From Lachnospiraceae bacterium UBA3689 (GTDB taxonomy: Bacteria > Bacillota > Clostridia > Lachnospirales > Lachnospiraceae): 64,000 nt of DNA. Each line of letters starts with the position of its first letter. Within the stretch, counting starts at the first letter, position 1. Under the pieces are notes generated by a model. It ran no database searches. It had not been told where the DNA came from and saw only the letters and a list, made by a program, of their open reading frames with translations. Shown piece after piece: positions 35,756 through 43,768 of the stretch. The stretch is from contig DFIU01000018.1 in the NCBI GenBank assembly GCA_002371465.1, forward strand, positions 36,918 through 100,917, written 5' to 3'. A program made the position numbers and the translations under genes.

Positions 35756-37678
35756 TTACGCCTCAGCTTTTTTCTTCCCGCTGGTGAAGCGGATCACGGT
35801 CAGGATCATCAGAATAAAGACAATCAGGCTTCCGATTCTGCCTGCCGCCGGGCTTAAACTCAGCCTCTTGGAAAGATCCATCATGTCGGCAACGCCAAGT
35901 ACCGCAAATACCGCAAGCAGAATACCGACCAGACCTTCACCGGCGATCATGCCGGAGCAGTAGAGGATACCGCGGTTGACGGTTTCCTTCTTTTCCTTCT
36001 CATCGCTGTACTTCTTCTTGTCATAGAAGAGACGAACCAGTCCGCCGACCATGATGCAGGCGTTGAGCTGGACCGGCAGGTAGACGCCGATTGCGAACGG
36101 CAGGACCGGAATGCCAAGAATTTCGATGACACAGGCCAGAACCACACCGGTGATAACAAGCCCCCACGGAAGCTTACCGCCCATAACACCTTCTACGATC
36201 ATCTTCATCAGAGTCGCCTGCGGAGCGCCCAGCTGCTTGGAACCAAAGCCCCAGGCCGCATCCAGCAGGTACAGGACGCCGCCGATTGCGACAGCCGCAA
36301 CAATCACACCGATAATTTCCGCATATTGCTGCTTGATCGGGGTCGCGCCAACCAGATAACCGGTTTTCAGATCCTGAGAAGTATCGCCCGCTATCGCAGC
36401 AATAATACAGATAACCGTACCGATCGCAATGGCAGCTCTCATGCCTGCCGCACCGTTCGTTCCAGTAGCCTTCAGAATAATGGTAGAGAACAGCAGGGTC
36501 GCAATGGCCATACCTGAGACCGGATTGTTGGAAGATCCGACAATACCGACCATACGGGAGGAGACGGTTGCGAAGAAGAACCCGAAGATAACAATCAGGA
36601 TTGCCCCTCCGAAGCCGACCGGTACCTGAGGAAGAACCGCTGTCAGAACGATCAAAACGACAATTGCGATAATAACCGTCTTCATGCTCAGGTTCCTGTC
36701 TGTACGAAGGCCGCTGTTCTGCTGGCCGCCCGCCAGATCCTTCAGGGAATCCCGGAAAGTACGGATAATCAGAGGCAGGGACTTGATCAGGGAAATAATG
36801 CCGCCGGCTGCCAGAGCCCCCGCACCGATGTAGCGGATATAGGACCCCCAGATCGCGCCAACGCCGCCTTCCGCGAACATCTCCTTAATTGGAGCGGTTC
36901 CCGGATACATGGTGACATCCGCACCGAAGAGAACGATCAGCGGGATCAGCATCATCCAGGAGACGACGCCGCCTGCGAACATATAGGAAGAGATCTTGGG
37001 TCCGCAGATATAGCCGACAGAGAAGACAGCCGGATAGATCTGGGTTCCGATCTGCCCCGCATAGCTTCCGATACCGCTATCCGGGGTATTCACTTCGCTC
37101 GGAACGACCTTCAGAGCGTCAATGACAAACTTAAAAACAGCTGCAATACCCAAACCCGCGAACACCGTCGCGGCAGAGGAACCTCCCTCTTCACCGGCAA
37201 GCAGAACTTCCGCGCACGCCGTGCCTTCCGGATAGGGAAGGGTACCATGCTCCTTGACGATCAGAGCATTCCGGAGCGGAACCATGAAAAAGACGCCCAA
37301 AAGCCCGCCGATCAGACAGATGATCATGATCTCCGGCAAGTTCGGCTTATCCATGACCCCTTCCTTTGCCCAGAGAAACATAGCCGGCAGGGTGAAAATC
37401 GCGCCTGCGGCCAGGGACTCTCCTGCCGAACCGACCGTCTGCACATAGTTGTTCTCCAGAATGGAATCCCGCTTTAAAATGATGCGGATGACCCCCATTG
37501 AAATAACAGCCGCCGGAATAGAAGCGGAGACGGTCATACCGACGCGAAGACCCAGATAGGCGTTCGCAGCGCCGAATACCACAGAAAGAAGAGCGCCCAT
37601 GATGATCGAAAATACGGTCATTTCCGGGACGATCTTCTCAGCGGGGATATACGGCTTAAACTGTGTTTTGTTATCCAT
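35756..37678 (-). CDS. Oligopeptide transporter, OPT family
   Basis: The 640-residue protein has about fifteen membrane helices and belongs to the proton-coupled OPT family of peptide and metal-chelate transporters. Family segments include EMTVFSIIMGALLSVVFGAANAYLGLRVG near the start and GTACAEVLLAGEEGG. Bacterial members import short peptides or siderophore-like complexes; the substrate is not evident. The start at 37678 is chosen over 37717 because of the AGAGGGGG site. It has its own promoter and terminator and is monocistronic. Confidence 0.92.
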   Translation of the reverse strand: MDNKTQFKPYIPAEKIVPEMTVFSIIMGALLSVVFGAANAYLGLRVGMTVSASIPAAVISMGVIRIILKRDSILENNYVQTVGSAGESLAAGAIFTLPAMFLWAKEGVMDKPNLPEIMIICLIGGLLGVFFMVPLRNALIVKEHGTLPYPEGTACAEVLLAGEEGGSSAATVFAGLGIAAVFKFVIDALKVVPSEVNTPDSGIGSYAGQIGTQIYPAVFSVGYICGPKISSYMFAGGVVSWMMLIPLIVLFGADVTMYPGTAPIKEMFAEGGVGAIWGSYIRYIGAGALAAGGIISLIKSLPLIIRTFRDSLKDLAGGQQNSGLRTDRNLSMKTVIIAIVVLIVLTAVLPQVPVGFGGAILIVIFGFFFATVSSRMVGIVGSSNNPVSGMAIATLLFSTIILKATGTNGAAGMRAAIAIGTVICIIAAIAGDTSQDLKTGYLVGATPIKQQYAEIIGVIVAAVAIGGVLYLLDAAWGFGSKQLGAPQATLMKMIVEGVMGGKLPWGLVITGVVLACVIEILGIPVLPFAIGVYLPVQLNACIMVGGLVRLFYDKKKYSDEKEKKETVNRGILYCSGMIAGEGLVGILLAVFAVLGVADMMDLSKRLSLSPAAGRIGSLIVFILMILTVIRFTSGKKKAEA

Positions 37679-37777
37679 TTGAGATAACCCCCTCTTAAAT
37701 GATTTATAGTGTAACACTGCACTACGCTAAAGCGCAGATAGCGCTTCAGTACATAATACAACCTACATACTTGCACC

Positions 37778-37805
37778 ATTATAGCGCTTTATAGAAATTT
37801 TACAA
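37778..37805 (-). promoter_or_regulatory. OPT transporter promoter
   Basis: TTGTAA (37800-37805), a 16-base spacer and a perfect TATAAT (37778-37783) on the minus strand give a leader of about 95 bases. Two AGCGCT copies (near 37740 and 37785) lie in and beside the promoter; their role is unknown. Confidence 0.65.
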
Positions 37806-37828
37806 ATAACAGTTTTGTTTTTTTGTAT

Positions 37829-37871
37829 AAAAAAGAATGGCTCCCCATCCCAAAGACAGGCAAACCATTCT
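37829..37871 (-). terminator. Terminator of the liv operon
   Basis: AGAATGG/CCATTCT arms with additional inner pairing are followed on the minus strand by six Ts, 13 bases after the end of the cytidylate-kinase-like gene. Confidence 0.75.
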
Positions 37872-37883
37872 AAAAATCAGATT

Positions 37884-38516
37884 TTAAAGTTCGATACCGT
37901 CGAAGCGTACCTGCATATAGGTCTTGATCAGCTGGACACATTTTTCAAAGCCCAGCTTGGAAGAATCGAGGCAGAGGTCGTAGTGGTGGGCGTCGTCCCA
38001 TTTTTCGCCGGTATAGTAATAGTTATAGTCGGCACGCCGCTTATTTTCCTTGTCAACGTACTTCTCCAGATCCTTAGGAGGCAGGGAAACCCTGAGGTTC
38101 GCCTGCTCCAGCAGGTAGGGCCGGGGGGCGTGGACAAAGACGCGGACCACATTGCTCCTGCCCTTTAGGACATAGCCGCCCGCCTTACCGACAATGACGC
38201 AGGGCTGGGATTCCGACAATCTCTGGATGGTGTGAGCCTGGAGGGCAAAGAGGTTCTTGGGGGAGGTAAAATCCTTATCATTGGGGGATAGAACCTTCCC
38301 GTCGTAGATGCCCGCCGGGGCAAACAGGGGTCTGCCCTTAAACTCTTCACTCGCCTGATTGAAGAGGCCCTCGCTGATGCCGGATTCCTCCGCCGCGATC
38401 TTGGTAATCTCTTTTTCATAGTAGTGGATGCCCAGGTCCTTAGCCAGCATCACACCGATGGTTCTGCCGCCGGAACCATACTCCCGGTTGATGGCAATGG
38501 TAATCTTCTGATTCAT
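37884..38516 (-). CDS. Cytidylate kinase-like family protein
   Basis: The 210-residue protein begins INREYGSGGRTIG, the P-loop variant of the cytidylate kinase-like family common in Clostridia. CVIVGKAGGYVLKG and RVFVHAP follow. It is distinct from the true Cmk and its substrate is unknown. The start at 38516 has AAAGGAGAG. It lies ten bases after livF and is likely the last gene of the branched-chain amino acid operon, an association without an obvious metabolic explanation. Confidence 0.83.
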   Translation of the reverse strand: MNQKITIAINREYGSGGRTIGVMLAKDLGIHYYEKEITKIAAEESGISEGLFNQASEEFKGRPLFAPAGIYDGKVLSPNDKDFTSPKNLFALQAHTIQRLSESQPCVIVGKAGGYVLKGRSNVVRVFVHAPRPYLLEQANLRVSLPPKDLEKYVDKENKRRADYNYYYTGEKWDDAHHYDLCLDSSKLGFEKCVQLIKTYMQVRFDGIEL

Positions 38517-38526
38517 AGCCTCTCCT

Positions 38527-39240
38527 TTACTCTCCCAGATATGCCTTGCGGATCGAGTCGTCCTCAAGCAGGTCGGAAGCCTTGCCCGAATTGGTGATGC
38601 TGCCGGTCTCAAGGACATAGGCGCGGTCGGCAATGGTCAGCGCCTTCTTGGCGTTCTGCTCGACCAGAAGAACCGTGACCCCCTGTTCGGAGACCTGCCG
38701 GATAATATCAAAGATCTCGTTGACGAAAATGGGGGAAAGTCCCATGGACGGCTCGTCCATCAGGATCAATCTGGGTTTTGACATGAGGGCGCGGCCCATG
38801 GCAAGCATCTGCTGCTCGCCGCCGGACAGGGTTCCCGCCAGCTGCTTTTCCCGTTCCTTTAAGCGGGGAAAACGGCGATAGATCCCGCTTAAGGTCTCCG
38901 CCTTTTCCGCCCCATCCTTTCGGGTGTAGGCGCCCAGCATCAGGTTCTGGTAGACCGTCAGCTCCGGGAAGACCCGCCGGCCCTCCGGCACATGGGCGAT
39001 GCCCATGCTGACGATCTTGTGGGGCGGAGTATGGGTGATATCCTTTCCTTCAAAGAGGACTCTGCCGCCGGATTTTTCCACCAGACCGGTAATCGTATGA
39101 AGAGCGGTCGTTTTTCCCGCTCCATTGGCGCCGATGAGGGCGATCACCTCCCCTTCATCGACTTTAAAATTGATGCCCTTCAAAGCCGGAATGACGCCGT
39201 ACTTGACTTTGAGGTCCTCTACCTTCAACATTTCTGCCAT
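38527..39240 (-). CDS. livF: Branched-chain amino acid ABC transporter ATPase LivF
   Basis: The 237-residue ATPase has Walker A GANGAGKTT, the signature LSGGEQQMLAMGRALM, Walker B LILMDEPSMGL and the switch His in VEQNA, as is usual for LivF. With LivG it powers uptake of leucine, isoleucine and valine. AAGGAGG precedes the start. Order livK-livH-livM-livG-livF is complete and collinear. Confidence 0.95.
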   Translation of the reverse strand: MAEMLKVEDLKVKYGVIPALKGINFKVDEGEVIALIGANGAGKTTALHTITGLVEKSGGRVLFEGKDITHTPPHKIVSMGIAHVPEGRRVFPELTVYQNLMLGAYTRKDGAEKAETLSGIYRRFPRLKEREKQLAGTLSGGEQQMLAMGRALMSKPRLILMDEPSMGLSPIFVNEIFDIIRQVSEQGVTVLLVEQNAKKALTIADRAYVLETGSITNSGKASDLLEDDSIRKAYLGE

Positions 39241-39251
39241 CTTAAACCTCC

Positions 39252-40019
39252 TTAGTCTTCGTCGTCACCCAGGTAAGCCTTGATGACCTCCGGGTTTGCC
39301 AGCACTTCCCGGGTCTCCCCCTGAGCCAATGTCCTGCCGAAATTCAAAACCGTCAGCTCTTCACAGATACCGAAGACCAGCTTCATATCGTGTTCGATGA
39401 GCAGGATCGTCATCCCGAAATGTTCCCGGATATAAGCGATATTTTCCATCAGCTCCTCGGTCTCATTGGGATTCATGCCGGCTGCCGGTTCATCAAGGAG
39501 CAGGAGTTTGGGATTGGTCGCCATGGCGCGGGCAATCTCCAGCTTCCTCTGCTTGCCGTAGGGCAGGTTGGAGGAGAGGGTGTCCGCCTCCTCTTCCAGG
39601 TGAAAGACCTTCAAAAGCTCCAGAGCCTTTTCATTCATCGCCTTCTCCGTTTTAAAATAGGAAGGAAGACGGAAAATCGCCGCAGCCGTCGGATAGGGAT
39701 ACTGGTTGTGAAGGCCGATCTTGACATTATCCAGGACCGAAAGCTGCTTAAAGAGACGGATATTCTGGAAGGTTCTGGCTATGCCGGCCCGATTGATCTC
39801 AACCGTGCTTCTGCCTGTGATATCCTGTCCGTCTAATTTAATGATGCCCTCCGTAGGCTTATATTCGCCAGTCAGCAGGTTGAAGACCGTGGTCTTGCCC
39901 GCCCCGTTGGGTCCGATCAGACCGTAGAGCTGACCCTTTTCAATGGTCAGCTCAAAGTCGTCGACGGCGCGGAGACCGCCGAACTGAATGGCGAGGTTTC
40001 TGACTTCAAGGAGTGCCAT
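39252..40019 (-). CDS. livG: Branched-chain amino acid ABC transporter ATPase LivG
   Basis: The product of about 255 residues has Walker A GPNGAGKTTVFNLLTG, the signature region LPYGKQRKLEIARAMA, Walker B LLLLDEPAAGMNP and the switch His in LIEHDMKLV; the LPYGKQR variant is typical of LivG. The ATG at 40019 is preferred to the GTG one codon earlier because of the GGAGG spacing. The start overlaps the end of livM by one base. Confidence 0.95.
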   Translation of the reverse strand: MALLEVRNLAIQFGGLRAVDDFELTIEKGQLYGLIGPNGAGKTTVFNLLTGEYKPTEGIIKLDGQDITGRSTVEINRAGIARTFQNIRLFKQLSVLDNVKIGLHNQYPYPTAAAIFRLPSYFKTEKAMNEKALELLKVFHLEEEADTLSSNLPYGKQRKLEIARAMATNPKLLLLDEPAAGMNPNETEELMENIAYIREHFGMTILLIEHDMKLVFGICEELTVLNFGRTLAQGETREVLANPEVIKAYLGDDED

Positions 40020-41068
40020 CACTGCACCTCCTTTTCTTTTTTGCGAAATGGATTGTGGGCTTCGATAAAGGCTCTGGACTTGGGATTCCAGTTGACGATC
40101 ATCATGACGATCATGATCACCGCGTAAATGAGCATACGGTAATCGCCGATAAACCGGAGGACCTCTGGAATCAAGGTCAGGATGACTGCCGCTATGATGG
40201 ACCCCCGGGTCGATCCGATACCGCCCAAAACGACAAAGACCAGGAAGAGAATCGACATATTGTAACCGAATCTTGCCGGAGTCGCGATCAGAGAGGCAAG
40301 GTTGTGGGCGTAAAGAGCGCCCGCGCAGCCCGCGATGACGGCAGAGAGGGTAAAGGCTAACATCTTGTAGCGGGTCACCCGGATGCCGACGGACTCCGCC
40401 GCGATCCGGTTGTCGCGAATCGCCATGATCGCCCGCCCCGACCGGGAATTGACCAGGTTTAAAACCACGATGACCGAGATCAGCAGGATGATAAAGCCGA
40501 CGGTAAAGGTCGCGTCGTAGGGCGTGCCCGTGATTCCCTGGGGTCCGTTGATGATCATTTCATCCATATCCATGGCAGCGGAACTGTCCAGAGAAAAGCG
40601 GATCGAATTGCCGACTTTACCGACGTAGAGGACGTTCATGATGTTCTTGATGATCTCACCAAAGGCGAGCGTAACAATCGCCAGATAGTCCCCATTGAGG
40701 CGCAGGACCGGGATGCCGATCAAAAAGCCGAAGATACCGGCGACGATGCCCCCGACCAGAATCGCCAGGAAGAACCTGGGAAAGGTGTTCATGGAAGCTT
40801 CCGTTACCTTGGAGAAAAATGCCGCCGAAAAGGCGCCGACACACATAAAGCCGGCGTGGCCCAGCGACAGCTCGCCTAAAATGCCGACGACCAGGTTCAG
40901 GGAGACCGCCATGGTCGCATAGACGCAGAGCGGAACTAAAAGACCTCCGAGGTGGCTGTTGATAAGGCCTGCCTGGGCGGCGATAGTGACGGCTGCATAG
41001 AGGACCACGATCATGGCGATGGTGGCAAAATTGTCTTTGGTCGCTTTTGTAAGTGTTCTTTTCTTCAT
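40019..41068 (-). CDS. livM: Branched-chain amino acid ABC transporter permease LivM
   Basis: The 349-residue permease with about nine to ten helices shows the family blocks LSLGHAGFMCVGAFSAA, LNGDYLAIVTLAFGEI and GGIGSTRGSIIAAVILT. It forms the membrane channel with LivH. AAGGAGGCC precedes the start, and it follows livH by 17 bases. Confidence 0.94.
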   Translation of the reverse strand: MKKRTLTKATKDNFATIAMIVVLYAAVTIAAQAGLINSHLGGLLVPLCVYATMAVSLNLVVGILGELSLGHAGFMCVGAFSAAFFSKVTEASMNTFPRFFLAILVGGIVAGIFGFLIGIPVLRLNGDYLAIVTLAFGEIIKNIMNVLYVGKVGNSIRFSLDSSAAMDMDEMIINGPQGITGTPYDATFTVGFIILLISVIVVLNLVNSRSGRAIMAIRDNRIAAESVGIRVTRYKMLAFTLSAVIAGCAGALYAHNLASLIATPARFGYNMSILFLVFVVLGGIGSTRGSIIAAVILTLIPEVLRFIGDYRMLIYAVIMIVMMIVNWNPKSRAFIEAHNPFRKKEKEVQ

Positions 41069-41085
41069 ATCCTGTGCGGCCTCCT

Positions 41086-41967
41086 TCAGACTTTTTCCTG
41101 AATCACTTTACCCATAAGACCGGTCGGCTTTACGAGCAGGACGATGATCAGGACAGAAAATACGATGGCGTCGGAGAGCTGGGAAGAAATATAGGTTCTC
41201 GCCAGAATCTCGATGATGCCCAGGACCAGACCGCCGATCATGGCTCCCGGGATCGACCCGATCCCGCCCAGAACCGCCGCGACAAAGGCCTTGATGCCGG
41301 GCATGGCGCCGGTGTAGGGGGACAGGGAGGGGTAGGCGGAACAAAGCAGCACGCCCGCAACTCCCGCCATGGCGGACCCGATCGCAAAGGTCAGGGAAAT
41401 GGTTCCATTTACGCTGATGCCCATGAGGGACGCCGCATCGCGGTCCTGGGAAACTGCCAGCATAGCCTGACCCGGCTTGGTCTTATTGATGAAGAGCTGC
41501 AGAGCCGTCACCAGGATCAGGCTGACGACGATGGAGATCAGGGTCGTCCCCGGAATGACAAAGGGGCCGGCCGCCACCGTCTGGAAGGGGACGACTGAGG
41601 AAAAGATCTTGGGGTCCGACCCGAAGATCAGAAGCGCCATATTTTCCAGGAAATAACTGACGCCAATCGCCGTAATCAGGACGGCAAGCGGAGATCCCGC
41701 CTTCCGCAGCGGTTTGTAGGCGATCTTTTCAATGGCGATGCCAAAAAGGAGGCAGCCGCCGACCGCAAAGAGGATACCCAGGCCAACCGGCAGGGACAGG
41801 GTCGTAATGACGGTGAAGGCGATGTAGGCGCCGACCATGATGATATCGCCGTGGGCAAAGTTGAGCATCTTGGCGATTCCATAGACCATAGTATAGCCAA
41901 TCGCAATAATCGCGTAGATACTCCCCAGACTTAATCCGTTAATTAAGTTTGTGATAAAACTGACCAT
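41086..41967 (-). CDS. livH: Branched-chain amino acid ABC transporter permease LivH
   Basis: The product of about 293 residues has GLSLGSIYAIIAIGYTMVYG, LNFAHGDIIMVGAYIAF and LGGIGSIPGAMIGGL, the LivH pattern, over about eight helices. The ATG at 41967 is preferred because GAGGGG lies eight bases before it; a GTG at 41976 is in frame. A gap of 316 bases with a terminator-like hairpin separates it from livK. Confidence 0.94.
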   Translation of the reverse strand: MVSFITNLINGLSLGSIYAIIAIGYTMVYGIAKMLNFAHGDIIMVGAYIAFTVITTLSLPVGLGILFAVGGCLLFGIAIEKIAYKPLRKAGSPLAVLITAIGVSYFLENMALLIFGSDPKIFSSVVPFQTVAAGPFVIPGTTLISIVVSLILVTALQLFINKTKPGQAMLAVSQDRDAASLMGISVNGTISLTFAIGSAMAGVAGVLLCSAYPSLSPYTGAMPGIKAFVAAVLGGIGSIPGAMIGGLVLGIIEILARTYISSQLSDAIVFSVLIIVLLVKPTGLMGKVIQEKV

Positions 41968-42222
41968 ATATTCCACCCCTCGGTCATAAAATTATTTGAA
42001 GCCAACTACTTTTATCTTAAACATTTTTCAGAATATTTCCACACAAAAATTAAAAATCCACCTCTCCGGCTGCCTTAAATTTCTTAACTAAAGTCTTTAG
42101 CAGATCCATCAGCTTCTTATCTCCTATTGATCCTTACTGATCAGCCGCTGGACTTTCTTCTGCCGGCGCTTTCTGATCAGTTATCGAACGAACTTCTATA
42201 ATATACAGTACAGATAGAGAAT

Positions 42223-42255
42223 GAAAATGTGGGACACCACGAGGATGTCCCACAT
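42223..42255 (-). terminator. Hairpin between livK and livH
   Basis: A perfect ten-base stem (ATGTGGGACA/TGTCCCACAT) with a nine-base loop is followed on the minus strand by TTTTCATT. It lies 29 bases after the livK stop and probably acts as a partial terminator, so that the binding protein is made in excess over the permeases. The other bases of the 41968-42283 gap hold nothing clear. Confidence 0.75.
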
Positions 42256-42283
42256 CAGGCGGTTGATTTTGATGCCTGCGGTC

Positions 42284-43534
42284 TTAAGCTGCCGCGCTGG
42301 CCGCTTCAGCGGCTTCGTCCTCCATGGAGACGTAAGCACCGTTCGTGATGGAAACGGCCTTGGGCTCCTTGTCCGGTTCGCCGTCAGCAGTCCAGTGGAT
42401 GGTTCCGGTCAGGCCTTTCACTTCAATTTTGGTCATGCCGGTCTTGACCGCATCGCAGATATCGGATACGGACTGATCCGGTGTCACCTTCTCCTCTTCC
42501 GCCGCCGCCTTCATCGCGTAAACAGCGTCGTAAGCGTCAGCCGCGAACTGGTTGGGGGTCACGCCGTAGCTGTCCTTGAAGGTCTTGACAAAGTTCTGGG
42601 TCTTCTCATCCTTAGCGTCAGCCGCGAACGGGGTCAGGAGCATAACGCCCTCTGCCAGCTTGGTGTCGAAGTTGTCCATATCCAGCATACCGTCAAGGCC
42701 GTCGCAGCCGAAGAAAGAAGCCTTGATACCCAAAGTAGAGGCCTGGGTCAGAATGGTCGCTGCCTGGGTGTAGTAAATGGGCAGGAAGATCAGATCGACA
42801 TTGGCGTCTTTGCACTTCTGCAGCTGGGCTGTAAAGTCAGTGTTGGAATCTGCGGTAAATGCCTCCGCAACCTTGACATCCAGCCCCTGATTCTTCGCTT
42901 CCTTGACGAAATTCTGCTCGATACCAGAAGAATAGACGTCGGAGGAATCGTAGATGATGCCGACCGTCTTAGCCAGGTCGTGCTGACCGATATATTCAGC
43001 GGACTTGGTTCCCTGGTTGGGGTCGGAGAAGCAGACACGGAAGACGTTGTCATACTTGACGCAGTCCACAGCCGAACCGGACGGGGTCAGCTGGAAGAGA
43101 TTGTCCGCCTTGGACCGCTCCGATACGGCGATGGAGCAGGCGCTTGTGGTAGAACCGACCAGCATCTGCATGCCCCAGTCTTTTAAGGTATTGTAGGCGT
43201 TGACGGACTTTTCATTGTCCAGCTCGTCGTCCTCGCCCCGGTACTCGATCTGGTAGCCGTTGATACCGCCGTTTGCATTGATCTCCTTGACCGCAAGTTC
43301 CGCGCCGTTGACGACGGCATTTCCATAGTTTGCCGCCGCACCGGTCAGCGGACCGATCGCTCCGATCTTAAAGGTTGGGCCGTCAGCTGCCGCCGTGGAA
43401 ACTGCTGCCTCCGCCGGAGCGGAAGATGATACCTTGCCTGCCGATGAGGAAGCCGCATCCGTACAGCCTGCCAGCATGCCTGCCGTCATTGCCGATGTCA
43501 GAACCACGCTCAATACTTTTTTCATTTTCATCAT
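42284..43534 (-). CDS. livK: Branched-chain amino acid-binding lipoprotein LivK
   Basis: The product of about 416 residues starts with a lipoprotein signal (KKVLSVVLTSAMTAGMLAGC, Cys as the lipid site), followed by a Ser/Ala-rich linker and the type I periplasmic-binding fold (FKIGAIGPLTGAAANYG, AVKEINANGGINGY, LVGSTTSACSIAV). It captures branched-chain amino acids outside the membrane for LivHMGF. AAGGAGG lies five bases before the ATG at 43534. A near-consensus promoter precedes it, making it the first gene of the operon. Confidence 0.94.
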   Translation of the reverse strand: MMKMKKVLSVVLTSAMTAGMLAGCTDAASSSAGKVSSSAPAEAAVSTAAADGPTFKIGAIGPLTGAAANYGNAVVNGAELAVKEINANGGINGYQIEYRGEDDELDNEKSVNAYNTLKDWGMQMLVGSTTSACSIAVSERSKADNLFQLTPSGSAVDCVKYDNVFRVCFSDPNQGTKSAEYIGQHDLAKTVGIIYDSSDVYSSGIEQNFVKEAKNQGLDVKVAEAFTADSNTDFTAQLQKCKDANVDLIFLPIYYTQAATILTQASTLGIKASFFGCDGLDGMLDMDNFDTKLAEGVMLLTPFAADAKDEKTQNFVKTFKDSYGVTPNQFAADAYDAVYAMKAAAEEEKVTPDQSVSDICDAVKTGMTKIEVKGLTGTIHWTADGEPDKEPKAVSITNGAYVSMEDEAAEAASAAA

Positions 43535-43623
43535 CAGATCCTCCTTCATTCCCTCAAATCCTTTAATCATGAAAGATTTGAATACCATTCATGCAGTTTT
43601 TTCATGGAATTTGAATGACTCAT

Positions 43624-43652
43624 ACTATAATCCCCCTTTTTTTATTTGTCAA
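43624..43652 (-). promoter_or_regulatory. liv operon promoter
   Basis: TTGACA (43647-43652), a 17-base spacer and TATAGT (43624-43629) on the minus strand give a leader of about 80 bases before livK. Confidence 0.8.
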
Positions 43653-43679
43653 CACTTTCATTTGCAAAATTCCCTCCAC

Positions 43680-43729
43680 AAAAAAAGATCTCCGGCAGTC
43701 CACTTTATTCCTGGACTGCCCGAAGATCT
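43680..43729 (-). terminator. Terminator of the V-type ATPase operon
   Basis: Long arms AGATCTCCGGCAGTCCA and TGGACTGCCCGAAGATCT pair almost completely, followed by seven Ts on the minus strand, 39 bases after the last gene. Confidence 0.9.
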
Positions 43730-43768
43730 CCTCCTGAATTTCTTCAATATCTAAATTCTTTACGCTTT

